A DNA stretch of 64,000 nucleotides from positions 8,813,201 through 8,877,200 of the forward strand of contig OW203984.1 in assembly GCA_934047225.1 (NCBI GenBank). Direction: 5' to 3'. The DNA is from Ypsolopha sequella. Its lineage: Eukaryota; Arthropoda; Insecta; Lepidoptera; Ypsolophidae. This document shows, piece by piece, positions 53,751-62,899 of this stretch. How positions within the stretch are numbered: position 1 is the first letter of the stretch; each line of letters starts with the position of its first letter. The notes beneath the pieces are model-generated. The model saw only the letters and a program-made list of their open reading frames with translations, did no database searches and was not told the origin of the DNA. A program made the position numbers and the translations under genes.

Positions 53751-54804
53751 CCACGCTGACCACGATCAACGAGTTACGAGACCCAATTAGTTATGTGAAA
53801 TTATAATTAGACATCAGTTGAAAAGTGATCACTTTTACAGAATTATTAAACGGAAGCATGGTTACCCTATTCCTGGCGAAAACATATTTTTTTCCTTCTA
53901 CCTTTATGAAAAAGTTCCATTTAATACTCGAAATTAGTTTTGAAAATCGAAATTTCCGGGCCCCGTTGCGGAATGACTATCAGGTCAGTTTGAAATATCG
54001 TATTGAAATTTCATTTATTGCAAAATTTTGTTCTTTTTGACGTTTGTCTTCATTTCATGCTAAATTAGGTTCTTTTTGACGTCCTAATTTTGCCTTTAAA
54101 ATCGAAATTCCCTGCGTTCCGATTCACGACAATCGATTATATTTATATCGCGTCTGACACTCTTTTTTCGTAAAATGATACTGGCCACAAATAAAGACCG
54201 AAGCCTGAAAAAAAAAAGGTAAAAACCGCGCCTCACTTTGCAAGGTCATAAAATACATTAAATTTGAAAGGAAAAATTAAATATGTAAATACATAAATCA
54301 TGTAGTAGAAAAAGTATCGTTCGCAACGAGTAAAAATGGGTTTTCTTACCCTCGGAATGTAAGCTTTCGACGTTTGCCCTTGGCAAACATAATTACATAA
54401 CATAATTATCGTAGTACGAGGTCACGATTGTGTAGTTGCATTTTATAGCAGAAGTCATATATTATGAAATATCGTTTCCAAAAATTTTATATCATTATAC
54501 TGAGGGGTGAATGGACCACTTTGCAACGTATCGGTAAATGAAGTATACACAGTGATACTTATATGTGGAGTTAAACATTTTTGGAAAATTTGTGGTAATT
54601 TAACCTGGGAGATGATACTATGGGAAAACAGTGTTGTCACAGATTGAAATGCAAATTGTGCCCTAAATTACACAAAACTTGTGAAATGTAATTTGTGTTG
54701 AAGGTTACGGAGTTGTTGAAGAGTGTGGAAGCTGAAAACTGGCGATAGTACTCGTTTACATGAACAATTTTCAGTGAAATCTTTTTGTGAAATCGAGAAA
54801 AAAA
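53751..54804. other. Intergenic stretch, no gene recognised
   Basis: AT-rich. TTTTTGACG occurs twice near 54040 and 54075 as a short direct repeat (AAATTAGGTTCTTTTTGACG). GATACTGGCCAC near 54178 recalls the hairpin at 30190. Nothing else. Confidence 0.3.
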
Positions 54805-55084
54805 AACGGCCAACTGCAAGTCGGACTCCCGAACGAAGGGTTCCGTACCATTATCTATAAAAACGGCAAAAAAAAACATGTCTATTGTATGGGAGTCCCT
54901 TAAAATATTTATTTTATTCTGTTTTTTGGTACTTGTTGTTATAGAGGCAACAGAACTACATCATCTGTGAAAATTTCAACTGTCTAATTATCACGGTTCA
55001 TGAGATACAGCCTAGTGACAAACGGACAGCAGAGTCTTAGTAATAGGGTCCCGTTGATCATCCTTTGGGTACGGAACCCTAAAA
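54805..55084 (+). repeat. GGGTTCCGTAC family, copy 2
   Basis: Full-length partner of 706-985. The 3' end (GTACGGAACCCTAAAAA) is better preserved here than in copy 1. Confidence 0.85.
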
Positions 55085-55277
55085 ATCTGTTGTTTCATAC
55101 ATTTTGGTCGGGTATGTAACTTTTCTATGGGACAGCTGATTTTTTTTTCGTAGTTCGGGGTTTGGCTCCATAGTAAAAGTTGTTCGTATGGACGACTATT
55201 ATCGCCAGTTTCCGGCTTCCACAACTTCATCTTAACACCCAGTATGTTACGTAAGAACCTGATTTTTACCAACAAAC

Positions 55278-55370
55278 GGTACCACGTCTGTGGCCGGGTG
55301 GCGGAGCGCTTCCTGCTAACCTAGAGGTCGTGGGTTTTCAATTCCGCGGTGCACATTAAGGGTCCGTATA
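55278..55370 (+). repeat. tRNA-like SINE head
   Basis: GTGGCCGGGTGGCGGAGCG (A-box region) and GTGGGTTTTCAATTCC (B-box region, two extra T) with tRNA-like spacing. No closed cloverleaf. Confidence 0.5.
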
Positions 55371-55539
55371 AGGCCAGATGCACAACTTAAAATGACTGTT
55401 TCACATTGTGTAACGTGGTCAATCGGATTAGTAAAAATAATATCGATAGTAATAGATAGGGCATAGATCATCTAAATATTTTGGAAAAAACGCAAAAGCC
55501 TTATCTTTATTGCTTAGAAAAACATTTATTTAATTTTTT

Positions 55540-55745
55540 TTCCGTACATCGCGTCCAGGTGAAAAGTATTATTTTCTCCTATTTTGCGCTATCCGTAGGG
55601 AGAACCAGCGTCGACGTCAGAGTAAAAACGAAGCCGTAATGCAGTGCGCTCTGATACGAACGTTATTTCAATATAGTTTCTGTCGACATAGGTCGACTCA
55701 AGGTCTTTGGCGACTACCTATCCCTTAAGTTTACTCAACAGAAAA
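55540..55745 (+). repeat. GTGAAAAGTATTATTTTC family, single arm
   Basis: CATCGCGTCCAGGTGAAAAG, TATTATTTTCTCCTATTTTG, GATACGAACGTTATTTCAAT and ATAGTTTCTGTCGACAT match the right arm of 24950-25885. Confidence 0.75.
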
Positions 55746-56202
55746 AAATTACGCAGTTACCTTTAAATTTCATATTTTGCGAGTGATAAAGGGCCTTCCT
55801 GAAATATACAGCCTCGAAATTTGTATTAAAAATAAGTGAGCAATAACGCCGTCTAAACATTGTATAACATTAAAAAAAAATATCTAGAAGCCAAGTAATT
55901 AAAAAAAACGCAGTTTTTCGTGAGCACGTGTTTCTTGCTATATATACCTATATAAAGTCTAGCATAGCAAACCATATCAAGCTCCATAGCGCGTGATATG
56001 CTCTCTCTCACTCTGTTGATCTACCTCTCGACTCCAGAGGGATGGACATGTTGTATGAAGCGGTTAAATCTCGATATGGTCTGCTATACTCGACCCTTTG
56101 GTAGTCACGGCTGAGGGCGCGCTATTTTAAATTAAAAAGAAACCTCATAGCGTTCAGTACTGATTGACGCAAAATGAGGTGCTCAATCTGAGTTTATATG
56201 CA
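55746..56202. other. Intergenic stretch, no gene recognised
   Basis: Nothing supported. Two related motifs (AGCATAGCAAACCATATCAA near 55964 and CGATATGGTCTGCTATACT near 56072) are roughly complementary and may be ends of a decayed MITE. Confidence 0.35.
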
Positions 56203-56703
56203 GCCTTAAGGCGCTTGATCCTTCAAATACAGCCAGATGTGTACTTTCTAAAGCCTACTCCTCGTTTATGGCTGAACCAAATGGCTTGAAAAAATATATA
56301 TGAAATACAAACTCTTTAAAAATATTTGCAACAAATTTTGGTTTCGTACGATCAAAACTTCTATATTAAAAAAAATAACAACTGTATGATGTTTTTTTGG
56401 CTTAAATTCCCTACTCCTCCTAATTTGCTATGACGTTTGGAAATATTTACACGCCAAAAATTAAGAATCTGTTGAACTTTAAATTAAAAATATCGAAATA
56501 TGTAAGATTTCAAGGTCAAAGGCTAAGAGGTGCTCTGCGCGGGCGCAGGCATCAGTCATGCAGTGGCGTTCAGACGGGGAGGCTGTGTCACTCGTTGCCA
56601 CGTACCGCACCCTGGCGTCTGATGACATGTTTGCGAAAATATTTATAAGGATTTTTATTTGTGTGCGTTCAGAGAGTACTTTCGGCAATGGACTTAGTTA
56701 TTT
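56203..56703 (-). repeat. Repeat pair member 2, inverted copy of 18206-18742
   Basis: See 18206-18742. This copy keeps the 69-codon frame (56688-56479, minus strand) with a single Leu-to-Ile difference and lacks about 36 bases that the other copy has downstream of it. Confidence 0.75.
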
Positions 56704-56802
56704 AGAGGATAAATTGTGCTGTGACGTTCGCGCGTGGACGCTATAATAAACTAGAAGTTTGACGAGTTAGCAAGGAACTTTTTTTAGAAAAATTATAATA
56801 TA

Positions 56803-57075
56803 GTAGCTCATGGGTAGAACGCAGGCCTCTCAATTTTGAGATCCAGGTTCAAGCCTCGGTTGGGCATGCACCAAGGAGTTTTTCGGAATTTTTGTGCATA
56901 GTATTTACTAATACTTACTACTTGCTGAATGTTTTGTGCCCGAAGTCACCACCAACCACGTTGGGACATACTTATCGTCGGTGAAACGCGGGTGTACCGA
57001 GTGCGGAGACACTCGAAACACCTCCAAAGCCCCCTCGGGGATTCCTATCATGACAATGTATAGGTATAATTATTA
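56803..57075 (+). repeat. tRNA-derived SINE, full-length type
   Basis: The head AGTAGCTCATGGGTAGAACG (A box) and GGTTCAAGCCTCGG (B box) is followed by the body: GCACCAAGGAGTTTTTCGGA, GTGCCCGAAGTCACC, CACGTTGGGACATACTTATC, GTGAAACGCGGGTGTACCGA, CCCCCTCGGGGATTCC and an AT-rich tail. It is the clearest example of the family. Confidence 0.8.
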
Positions 57076-57261
57076 TTATAAACAGCTATAAGCAACAATT
57101 CACGCAAAAAACGTTGCTCAAAATTTTGTTTTTACTTCTATCCAGCTAAATAAACTAACTAAAGTATCAAGGCTCGGACTATGTATATGGTTTAGCTCCG
57201 CTTCCGACCTGTTTTTTTGGACCGGAGCATTATTTGAAATACTTGTTTTAGTTCATTTCAG

Positions 57262-57460
57262 AAAAATATGTCCCAGGCAGGCATATCAAAACCGTGGTAT
57301 GTATACCTGTAATATTATGTAGAGATAGTTGAATAACTAGAATTGTAGGTATAATACATATAGTTGATATATTATTTCAGGGGCATCTAAAAAGAGACCA
57401 CCAGAAACAGAAGGCAAAGAAAATAATCCTACAAAATCTGCAAAAAAGACCAAGACCTGA
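57262..57460 (+). pseudogene. Two short exons of a duplicated-exon gene (copies a and b)
   Basis: Exon a (57262-57296) follows TTCATTTCAG and ends at donor GTATGT. Exon b (57381-57460) follows TTATTTCAG and ends in TGA. In the frame shared with the later copies, exon b reads GASKKRPPETEGKENNPTKS, then AKKTKT and stop. Exon a (KICPRQAYQNR) aligns only with the first third of the later exons. Phases a to b agree (1 base plus 2). The alternative ATG frame in exon a stops at once in exon b. Homologous exons lie at 59366 and 59693. The peptide is Lys/Pro/Glu-rich, without a known domain. A real small gene or the relic of one cannot be separated here. Confidence 0.5.
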
Positions 57461-57504
57461 CAATATATTAATTCAAAATAATCTGTGCATGTAACCTGTA
57501 ATGT

Positions 57505-58480
57505 CATTCCATCCATCCATCAGCCTCGTTCGTCCACTGCTGGACATAAGCCGTTTCAGGACTTTGTGATTCCCGGTGGTCATCCTGGAAGAATTGTCCA
57601 TACTCACACACGCTGGGCAGGGGGTTGATGAGCGCGGTGCTGGAACCCTCGCACCAGTGACGCCGCTGCCCGTTACCAGTCTGTTCCATATAAGGCCCGG
57701 CTATAAGGGATTGATATACCGCCATCCATCGGTCCTAGGCATGGTGGGTCTCCTGGTTTTTTGCCTGTGAGCTGTCCTCTTACTCTCCAAATTCAAATTC
57801 AAATTCAAAAGGTTTATTTTGCAAAGTAGGTATATATAATACACGTTTCACAAGTCAAATTTTAATCTTATAAAAATATATGTAATAAAATAATAAATGT
57901 ACATGAACTACTTAGATTAAATGTTTTTTTAATTTATGTAGCAATATATATACGATTGAAATTATAGGTAAAATATTATTATACAAGGTGAAATCCAATC
58001 GACCGCCCGAACCCATACCGGAGACCCGGCCAGGGACCAGGAACAGGTTCAATGATCACCAACCGAGCCCCCAGCACGAATCCAGGCAGCCGACCAAATC
58101 CCATCCTATATACTACATAGTAATAGGTTACATATATAAATACATGCCTACCTCTGCCCATTCGATTAGTCTTGCTAAGAAGAACGGGCAAGAAACTTGG
58201 CAAGATCATGTCTTTTTTTTTAACATAAACTTATACTATACATCAAATTACTTATATCTACTTTAACCAAGGGATAAGAAAATACAAGACAGCAGGAATT
58301 CAGGTTAATGAAAAAAGAAAAACATATATATCTTTGCCTACCTGTCTCATATAGTCTATTTCCTTTAACAGTCAGAAATTTTACAGTGAGATTCTCCTCA
58401 GAATTACTTCGAGGGGGTCTCCAAATAAGATGGTGGTACCTCCACAGTCGAGTCCAGCATCAGCTCTACCACCTATCAAA
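57505..58480 (+). repeat. GTCCACTGCTGGACATA repeat, split copy
   Basis: The 5' part (57505-57787, ending CTGTCCTCTTACTCTCC) and the 3' part (58388-58480, CAGAATTACTTCGAGGGGGT to TCTACCACCTATC) are continuous in the intact copy at 30757. The LINE-like segment 57788-58387 is inserted exactly between them. Confidence 0.85.
57788..58387 (-). mobile_element. LINE-like 3' end inserted in the previous repeat
   Basis: It starts with an (AATTCA)n microsatellite (57789-57808) followed by CAAAAGGTTTATTTTGC, which on the minus strand is a LINE-type tail. The body contains GAGACCCGGCCAGGGACCAG, CACCAACCGAGCCCCCAGCA and AAGAACGGGCAAGAAACTTG. It is homologous to 26270-27076 in the opposite orientation. No reverse transcriptase sequence is left. 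Confidence 0.7.
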
Positions 58481-58499
58481 TATCATTGTCATTGAAATT

Positions 58500-58821
58500 A
58501 TGTAATGTCATTGAAATTTTGTAAATATTTAGAGTGCCAACAAACGAACATCACTTTCAAAACGGTAGCCGTACACATGCTTATGTCGAACCATGTTGGC
58601 GATAGCCATCGACTACCATCGAACAATGGTAGTGAGCGTCAGCTTTTGGTTGCATTCGACGCGCTGACGCTGCCAAACAGCGCCGACTGTACTCGATTGA
58701 TGGTATTGTCAGCGTTGTATGGTCGACTGCAACCGACGGCTGACGCTAACGTCATTCGGTGGAAATTTATGGTATAGAATAGTAGACTGTCAGAATACAT
58801 TCGGGAACACTATATCATCGA
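58500..58821. repeat. CpG-bearing repeat fragment
   Basis: GTCGACTGCAACCGACGGCT near 58721 recurs near 60530 (GACTGCAACCGACGACGGCT), and TCAGCTTTTGGTTGCATTCG near 58638 is its rough complement. A decayed palindromic element is likely. Confidence 0.45.
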
Positions 58822-59274
58822 GTAACAAGATGTGACCAACTCGTAGTGATGTAGAAAAAAAACTACATCAAAATAAACCGGGTTGGCTAGGCGCAACCTA
58901 GAGCGTTTTATACAGTCAGCAAAAACAACGCAAATTTTCTGACAAAAATTACGTCAATAAGTAGCAAGTACTATGTTCGGTATAGCGTATCACAAGGTGC
59001 TTAAAAATAAGGTTTGCATGTCCTATGTTGGTACTAATATCAGCCTGATTTTATCGAATATCTTTTTATATGAAAAAAAGCTTTCTTTAGCACCTTTTAT
59101 ACGCTCTATCGATGATATATACTTGATGATGTGATTTTTTTTAATCAATAAAATTGTGCTGCTTTTGCTGACTTTACAAAATTTTTCAGGTTGCGTCGAG
59201 CCAACTCTGTTTATTTTGATGTAGTTTTTTTTCTACACCACTACGAATTGGTCACATCTTGTTATTTAATGACA
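58822..59274. mobile_element. Palindromic MITE, arms about 130 bp
   Basis: TAACAAGATGTGACCAACTC at the left pairs with the right end AATTGGTCACATCTTGTTA, and the match goes on through CTACATCAAAATAAAC, GTTGGCT and GTCAGCAAAA. It lies between copies b and c of the duplicated exons. Confidence 0.85.
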
Positions 59275-59365
59275 TAGGGTTACCAACTGTCACCCGACAG
59301 CCTAGTGCGTAAAAAATTATATTCCGTATTAAAACATATTCAGCGTTATTTGTTATGTTTCTTAG

Positions 59366-59482
59366 AGAAAAGCATCGTCTGGATCACCACAATCTCTAAG
59401 CTCATTCACTGCTTCAGAAATGGAAGGCAAAGACAATGATCCAACAATGTCTGCACAAAAGACTATCGAAGAGTCGATTCCG
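59366..59482 (+). CDS. Duplicated exon, copy c (39 codons)
   Basis: A 117-base exon, open in frame 1, between acceptor TTTCTTAG and donor GTAGGT. It starts RKASSGSPQSLSSF and contains EMEGKDNDPTMSAQKT. Copy d has exactly the same length and phase (0/0), so the exon can be duplicated without breaking the frame. About three quarters of the bases match copy d. Splice signals and frame are visible; function is unknown. The complete gene, its start and its end were not found, so the entry covers one exon only. Confidence 0.5.
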
Positions 59483-59692
59483 GTAGGTTTGAGAATTTAC
59501 CAATCTTTTTTTATAACGTGGTAATATCCTTGAATTTAGGTAAATATTTAGGAATTAATATTCTGTTTTATATTTGTTTGTGAAACTTGAGTATTTTTCT
59601 TTAATGGGTTTGCATTATTTTATAATTTATAGTGGGTTAAAAATTATACTATGTACTTAGGTAAATTCAAACTTATTTATTATGTTTTTCAG

Positions 59693-59824
59693 AGAAAAAT
59701 ATCTTTTGGACCACCACCATCTCCAGGCTCATTCATTGCATTACAAATGAACGGCAAAGACAATGATCCGACAGCCTCTGAACAAAAGACGATTAAAGAC
59801 TCGATTCTGGTAGATTCATTTTAA
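59693..59824 (+). CDS. Duplicated exon, copy d, possibly terminal
   Basis: The acceptor TTTTTCAG is followed by RKISFGPPPSPGSFIALQ and MNGKDNDPTASEQKTIKDSI. The homologous 117 bases end at 59809. The donor there reads GTAGAT instead of GTAGGT, and reading through adds VDSF and stops at TAA 59822-59824. Either this became the last exon, or the weak donor is still used. Upstream intron 59483-59692 is 210 bases. Confidence 0.5.
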   Translation, partial: RKISFGPPPSPGSFIALQMNGKDNDPTASEQKTIKDSILVDSF

Positions 59825-60215
59825 TTTACAGCAAATGTATTACAAAATATAAAACAAGAAAATGAAAACCACAGTACAGAACAATAAAATGAAAAACAAA
59901 GTGCACAACAAAAAAAGTAACAAAAGGAAAAAAAAATTACAAAAACGAAAACACACAGAAAATGTATAACAATATAATAGAACAAGAAAATGAAGACCGC
60001 AGTACAGAACAATGAAATAAACGAAGTACAGAACAAGAAAATGAAGGACAAAGAGCACAACAAAAAATTTAACTTATCTCAAGTGAAGAACAAATAAAAA
60101 GCAGAAGACTCATGATCAAGAAAATATATACATATATTTACCAAATTGAGGATTTACCTGCAGATCAGAGCTTACAAGTGTTAGCGAGGTGAAACTGTGG
60201 TACAGATTACGTAAC
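59825..60215 (+). pseudogene. Decayed Glu/Gln/Asn-rich coding repeats
   Basis: AAGAAAATGAA followed by CAGTACAGAACAA occurs twice at least (59848 and 59986), and shorter forms (GAACAAGAAAATGAAGGACA) once more, as degenerate tandem units. In the frame of the second block it reads EQENEDRSTEQ, stop, NKRSTEQENEGQRAQQKI, stop, then LISSEEQIKSRRLMIKKIYT and LPADQSLQVLAR before TGA at 60190. The frame has several stops. The tail after the repeats has a normal protein-like mix. I interpret it as the decayed 3' end of a repeat-containing gene, probably that of the duplicated exons. Confidence 0.4.
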
Positions 60216-60626
60216 ATAATTAAAATTTACAGATTAAAAAAATATGTGTTTTGTTTATTTTACGTGCGAATACAATCTTCATAAAAATAAAATCTAAAAG
60301 TTGCATCAACATCATTGAAACCGTTTCTGAGTACCCAAATATATTACATACTATCGGTTTTATTATGAGACCCGCAAATAACCGATACATACCACTCAAG
60401 TCTCTAAAAGCACCGAAATTAACAAAAATTGTAACAAAATTATATTTTATCAATATATATATTTTTTCGTCATTATCGTTCAAAAATCATTCAAATATAA
60501 AAACAGACACTTTTTATGAAAAATTGTTTGACTGCAACCGACGACGGCTGACGCTACCATCATTAGACGGTTACCTCCGACATTAGTTACCTCAATCCTC
60601 TGGCACAGTATAATACTGTGCCTTTG
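60216..60626. other. Intergenic stretch, no gene recognised
   Basis: AT-rich; one frame of 111 codons at 60251-60586 has no recognisable features and ends in the repeat fragment that recalls 58721. Confidence 0.3.
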
Positions 60627-60627
60627 G

Positions 60628-60791
60628 CCTACCATGAGTTTGGCACTCGATGCACGTTAGCGACAGCGTAAAACATTTGTATGAGTTTAGCGGTTCTAGC
60701 GGTATACGAGAGGAACCAGAATTTCCAATACATTATATTTTACGCAGTCGCTAACGTATATCGAGTGCCAAACTCATGGTGGGCCTACTGT
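60628..60791. mobile_element. Palindromic MITE
   Basis: GGCCTACCATGAGTTTGGCA pairs with GCCAAACTCATGGTGGGCCT, and the arms continue through CTCGATGCACGTTAGCGAC and GTCGCTAACGTATATCGAG. About 164 bp. It interrupts sequence reading CGGTTACC on both sides. Confidence 0.85.
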
Positions 60792-61229
60792 TGACGGTTA
60801 CCAACTGCAAAGTGACGCTCGTCTGTTACCGCTCAAGCCCAAGATTTATAAAGGTCTGACCCCAATATCAACTTGGTCACTTTCGGGTATCCTCACATAA
60901 CCGATTTTGTTGTATATGTTTTATATATTTTCGCGATTTCAGTACTATCACCACTAGTTCGCGATTACTATAATCACTAGTTTGTTTTCAAAACTACCAA
61001 AATATCACCGTGTAGTAGTAGGAACAGAATGGTCACATCTCTCTGTTACAGCACCACAGCCTATTGAGCTACAAAAGTTATAGTTATAGGTTTACGCATA
61101 AAACAATGCTACATAAATTTATTTCTACCTCGCTACGAGGTGTGAATCATTTCGACGCTAGCGATCTTTGTAGAGGGGCGCGGGGCGTCTGCGCAGAGGC
61201 ATGCGGGGAGCAGCGCCTGTAACTCCCCG
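60792..61229. other. Intergenic stretch, no gene recognised
   Basis: No supported features. A GC-rich patch (61170-61235, GGGGCGCGGGGCGTCTGCGC) leads into the next SINE. Confidence 0.3.
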
Positions 61230-61450
61230 GAGGTGAGGCCGATTGCTCAAGGCCGTTGGCGTGGGTAATCACCTTAATTTGTGTTCGGTCTGCGTGCTTC
61301 AGAAGGCACGTTAAGCTGTTGGTCCATTTGTGCCCGAAGTACAGCGATCCATCACGTTTGGGAAGTAATTATCGTAAGTGAAAAGCGGGTGTACAATTGT
61401 GGTCAAACTTCACACTTGGGAACTCTAAAATTTCCTCGAGGTTTCATGCC
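61230..61450 (+). repeat. SINE body copy
   Basis: AGGCACGTTAAGCTGTTGGT, GTGCCCGAAGTACAGCGATC, ATCACGTTTGGGAAGTAATT and AAAGCGGGTGTACAATTG follow the body order of 56803-57075; the end TTTCCTCGAGGTTTCATG corresponds to its CCCCTCGGGGATTC. Confidence 0.6.
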
Positions 61451-62899
61451 GTGATGCTATGCTTTCGTTTGTATTTACTAGCGGCCCCGTCCCGCTTAGC
61501 TGCCATATAATACGGAACCCTAAAAATGGTAATACAAACGTGTACTTGCTAAGTGAGCACTTTGTTGATACGTTATACGCAAAACATTGACAAGACACTC
61601 AAAACTTTAACCTCTGATGGATATCACCTCTATTGCAAGCTATGAAGAGTTTTCCCAATAAATCTCCTATTTTCGTACATACCAATGTAAGGTTAGCACC
61701 TTCTCCTTTAGCATCAAAGCTTACTCCATCGAGATGCGAAACGTTCTACCCGTCAAACATGTCTTTGTTCAGTTCTCGTCAAGAGCTCGCAGGCGTGCGC
61801 TTCACAGATAACTAGGGTTCTTACTAACTGATGTGCTAATAAAAGAGGATAAGTACGCACTTCCTTATGATTGCTTATTTTATTGCAACGGAAAAAACTC
61901 AAGGTGGATGCTTCGGTTCACGTTCCCAAACGCAAAACTTATGATTGTTTTTCTTAATTTTGAATAAAAAGTGTTATATAAATGTGATTTACGGCATTAG
62001 GAGAGCAAACTTTAATGGTTGTTTGATAAAAGACGCTCGTTGCTACCACAAATTGTAGCTTACAAAAAGTGGTAATACTGACTAGTGACGGGCATCCGCG
62101 TCACTGGTGCGAGGATTCCATAACCACGCTCAGACACCACTAATTGTATGCTAAAGGGCGATATTAGCAGCTGGAACAGGGGCCCATAAGCTGTCCCAGA
62201 TCTATACTCTACAAATATCTTATATTCTACAGTAGATAATATAAAATGTCCTACCAGACAGTTGTATGATGACGTCATCCACTGATCATCGCTCGAAGAC
62301 CCTCCACGTGGACTCCAAGGCGTGTCGGTGCCGTGACACGTTGATCACCTTCCACGATGAATCTAAACACAAACCTCCTACCCCGGGATGCATCCAACCC
62401 AGAAGAAAAATTAACAAGTCCACTTGTCGGAAGCCGCGTGGACACAGGTTATGTCACACACACACAGGAAATTCACTAAAAGGTGGCCTTCACGCCAAAA
62501 TATCGTCAGCCCTTGGGTAAATTATGTTTCTTACGATGTCCGCACCGATTTCCCCTCTATTAAGCCCTTAATAACACATTTTATAAAATCGGCCACGATC
62601 TATACCAAGAAATGTCCACGTCCCTCGTTTTTTGACAGCTCCAAGTCCATAGACAAAATATATAGACCATTGATGGATGCGTTCCGAAATATACATTTTA
62701 TTCTGAACAGTCCCCCGCTCTGGGCTGAGTAATCAGACCACTAGCTCATACAACCGGGAGACGGGAGAGAGTTGTCATGGCTCGTCACAAAATCGAACCT
62801 TCGACCAACACCTCTGCGACGCGTGGAGTTCCGTCTCCGCCAAAACAACTTTAATATACGGCCCCGGCGCCAAAACAAGGATAGCAAGTTCATATCCTT
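61451..62899. other. Repeat fragments and unplaced GC-richer region
   Basis: About 62085-62130 (GTGACGGGCATCCGCGTCAC, TGGTGCGAGG) is a fragment of the GTCCACTGCTGGACATA family. A TGACGTCA lies at 62270. From 62280 to 62900 the sequence is richer in GC and lies directly 3' (minus strand) of the BEL/Pao relic, so it may hold that element's C-terminus and LTR, but I could not confirm this. Confidence 0.35.

Noticed and set aside
57268..57296. ATG at 57268 as start codon of a gene with exon b
   Set aside because: In that frame the spliced product stops after two codons of exon b; the frame shared with the other copies does not use this ATG.
59821..60063. Minus-strand Phe/Cys-rich frames
   Set aside because: Complement of A-rich degenerate repeats; low complexity, no signal of a gene.
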